From the NCBI GenBank assembly GCA_013696185.1, contig JACCZA010000372.1, forward strand, positions 1-6,622: 6,622 nucleotides of DNA, in the 5' to 3' direction. Numbering within the stretch: position 1 is the first letter of the stretch; the number at the start of each line of letters is the position of its first letter. The position numbers were made by a program, and so were the translations under genes. Positions 5,161 to 6,622 of this stretch are shown piece after piece. The notes under the pieces were generated by a model. The model saw only the letters and a program-made list of their open reading frames with translations. It was not told the origin of the DNA and searched no databases. The DNA is from Actinomycetota bacterium (GTDB taxonomy: Bacteria; Actinomycetota; Thermoleophilia; Gaiellales; Gaiellaceae).

Positions 5161-6622
5161 ATGCGTCCACGCAACGAGACGGCGACGGGTGCACGGCCGC
5201 GCGCGTTCTCCCCCGACGACCCGCCCGAGCGGCCCGCCGACCGCGAGGTGCGGCGGCAGAACCTCCGGCGCGTGATGCGGCTCTTCCGCCCGTACCGCCG
5301 GCGGCTCGGCGGCGTGCTCGCCCTCATCTTCCTGTCGGCGCTCCTCGGCATGGTCTCGCCGTTCCTCGTGCGCGACATCTTCGACGAGGCGCTCCCCGAC
5401 CTCGGTCAGGGACAGGAGGGCGACGCGAGCCTGCTCGCCGTCCTCGTCGGCGCCCTGATCGCGATCGCGATCGCGACGGGAGTGCTCGGTGTCGCGCAGA
5501 CGTGGCTCTCCAACGTCGTCGGCCAGCGCGTCATGCACGACCTGCGCTCGGCGGTGTACCGCCACCTGCAGAAGCTCTCGCTCGCCTTCTTCACGCGTAC
5601 GCGCACGGGCGAGGTGCAGTCGCGGATCGCGAACGACATCGGCGGGATCCAGAACGTCGTCACCTCGACCGCGACCTCGATCGTCTCGAACGTAACCACG
5701 GTCGTCGCGGCCGTCGTGGCCATGGTCCTCCTCGACTGGCGCCTGGCCGTGTTCTCGCTGGCGCTCCTGCCCGTGTTCGTCCTCCTCACCCGCCGTGTCG
5801 GAGCCGAGCGCAAGCAGATCACGACCACGCGCCAGCGGACGATGGCCGACATGTCCACCCTCGTCGAGGAGTCCCTCTCGGTCTCGGGCATCCTGCTCGG
5901 CAAGACGATGGGCCGCTCGCCCGAGCTCGCCGACCGCTTCGAGCGGGAGTCGTCGGAGCTCGCCGAGCTCGAGGTGCGTCAGCGCATGGCCGGGCGCTGG
6001 GTGATGGCCTCGATCCAGATGAGCTTCTCGATCATGCCGGCGCTCGTGTACTGGTTCGCGGGCCAGAGCTTCGCCGGCGCGATCTCGCTCGGCACGGTGG
6101 TGGCCTTCACGACGCTGCAGACGCGACTCTTCTTCCCGGTCGGCTCCCTGCTCTCCGTGCAGATCGACGTCCAGACGTCGCTCGCCCTCTTCGACCGGAT
6201 CTTCGAGTACCTCGACCAGCCGGTCGACATCGCCGAGCGGCCGGGCGCCGTGGAGCTGCCGGCCTGCCGCGGGGACGTCACGCTGGACGGGGTCTGGTTC
6301 CGCTACGACCCGGGCGCCGGGTGGACGCTGCAGGACGTGTCGATCGAGATCCCGGCCGGCACGCGGACCGCGATCGTCGGCGAGACCGGCTCGGGGAAGA
6401 CCACGCTCGGCTACCTCATCGCCCGCCTCTACGACGTCGGCCGCGGCCGCGTGCTCTTCGACGGCATCGACGTCCGTGACGTCACCTTCGAGTCGCTCGC
6501 GCACACGGTGGGCGTCGTCTCCCAGGAGACGTACCTCTTCCACGCCTCGATCCGCGACAACCTCCGCTTCGCCAAGCCGGAGGCGAGCGACGAGGAGGTC
6601 GAGCGGGCGGCGCGCGCCGCCC
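5161..6622 (+). CDS. ABCB-type half-transporter exporter (membrane domain fused to ATPase), 3' end cut off
   Basis: Membrane exporter that would work as a dimer, driving export with ATP. The visible 487 codons hold a charged N-terminal tail (1-48), a type-1 exporter membrane domain with about six hydrophobic segments (near 49-71, 92-114, 173-191, 195-211, 283-302 and 307-328), and the start of the nucleotide-binding domain. The latter shows the A-loop Tyr382 (FRYDPG), Walker A GETGSGKT at 407-414 and Q-loop Gln455 (VSQETYLF). The coupling-helix region has FFTRTRTGEVQSRI at 143-156, typical of multidrug/lipid exporters of the MsbA/LmrA kind. The LSGGQ signature, Walker B and H-loop lie beyond the window; about 110-130 residues are missing for the usual length near 600. 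The ATG at 5161 is the first start in frame after the intergenic region. It is divergent from the dap cluster, so joint function is not implied. Substrate unknown. Confidence 0.93.
   Translation, partial: MRPRNETATGARPRAFSPDDPPERPADREVRRQNLRRVMRLFRPYRRRLGGVLALIFLSALLGMVSPFLVRDIFDEALPDLGQGQEGDASLLAVLVGALIAIAIATGVLGVAQTWLSNVVGQRVMHDLRSAVYRHLQKLSLAFFTRTRTGEVQSRIANDIGGIQNVVTSTATSIVSNVTTVVAAVVAMVLLDWRLAVFSLALLPVFVLLTRRVGAERKQITTTRQRTMADMSTLVEESLSVSGILLGKTMGRSPELADRFERESSELAELEVRQRMAGRWVMASIQMSFSIMPALVYWFAGQSFAGAISLGTVVAFTTLQTRLFFPVGSLLSVQIDVQTSLALFDRIFEYLDQPVDIAERPGAVELPACRGDVTLDGVWFRYDPGAGWTLQDVSIEIPAGTRTAIVGETGSGKTTLGYLIARLYDVGRGRVLFDGIDVRDVTFESLAHTVGVVSQETYLFHASIRDNLRFAKPEASDEEVERAARAA

Noticed and set aside
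4362..6479. A 705-codon plus-strand open frame
   Set aside because: It runs antisense to the peptidase and then out of frame within the ABC exporter. The composition is Arg/Ala/Pro-rich, with no recognisable domain.
3187..6543. A very long minus-strand open frame of about 1118 codons
   Set aside because: Only its last 201 codons are a gene (dapB). The rest is antisense to the ABC exporter and out of frame in the peptidase gene, with Arg/Asp/His-rich low-complexity composition typical of shadow frames in GC-rich DNA.

Overview
The window is a piece of a very GC-rich bacterial chromosome. Codons favour G or C in the third position, and long arginine-rich shadow frames run opposite the real genes. 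The gene order, read on the minus strand, is M16 zinc peptidase, dapB, macro-domain protein, dapA, RNase J. This matches the actinobacterial order pepR–dapB–thyX–dapA–rnj known from Mycobacterium, except that a macro-domain gene sits where thyX would be. An actinobacterium is therefore likely. A deep-branching class such as Thermoleophilia is my guess from the protein style and cannot be proven here.

Layout: positions 5081 down to 81 hold five tightly packed minus-strand genes. The M16 peptidase and dapB overlap by 4 bases (GTGA). dapB and the macro gene overlap by 8 bases. The macro gene and dapA are separated by 10 bases, and dapA and rnj by 26 bases. A possible sixth gene begins at 73 and leaves the window at its left edge. 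A 79-base divergent intergenic region (5082-5160) separates this cluster from a plus-strand ABC exporter, which starts at 5161 and is cut by the right edge. No stretch over 300 bases lacks a gene. I found no RNA genes, insertion sequences or CRISPR arrays.

Function: dapA and dapB catalyse consecutive steps of the diaminopimelate/lysine pathway (aspartate semialdehyde to tetrahydrodipicolinate), which feeds peptidoglycan and lysine synthesis. RNase J is an mRNA- and rRNA-processing nuclease. The M16 peptidase is a zinc protease of the type usually found beside polynucleotide phosphorylase. The macro-domain protein probably removes ADP-ribose or acetyl groups from ADP-ribose derivatives. The exporter is a half-size ABCB-type pump of unknown substrate.

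The most notable signals are as follows. (1) All four non-overlapping, complete gene starts lack a Shine-Dalgarno sequence and instead carry a TAnnnT hexamer ending 6 or 7 bases before the start codon, as expected for leaderless transcripts. The two overlapping starts lack this hexamer. (2) DapB is unusually compact at 201 residues and has His-Ala where the family has His-His. (3) A MacroD-like ADP-ribose hydrolase gene is embedded in a lysine-pathway operon. The gene families themselves are well known; I see no clear evidence of a wholly new system.
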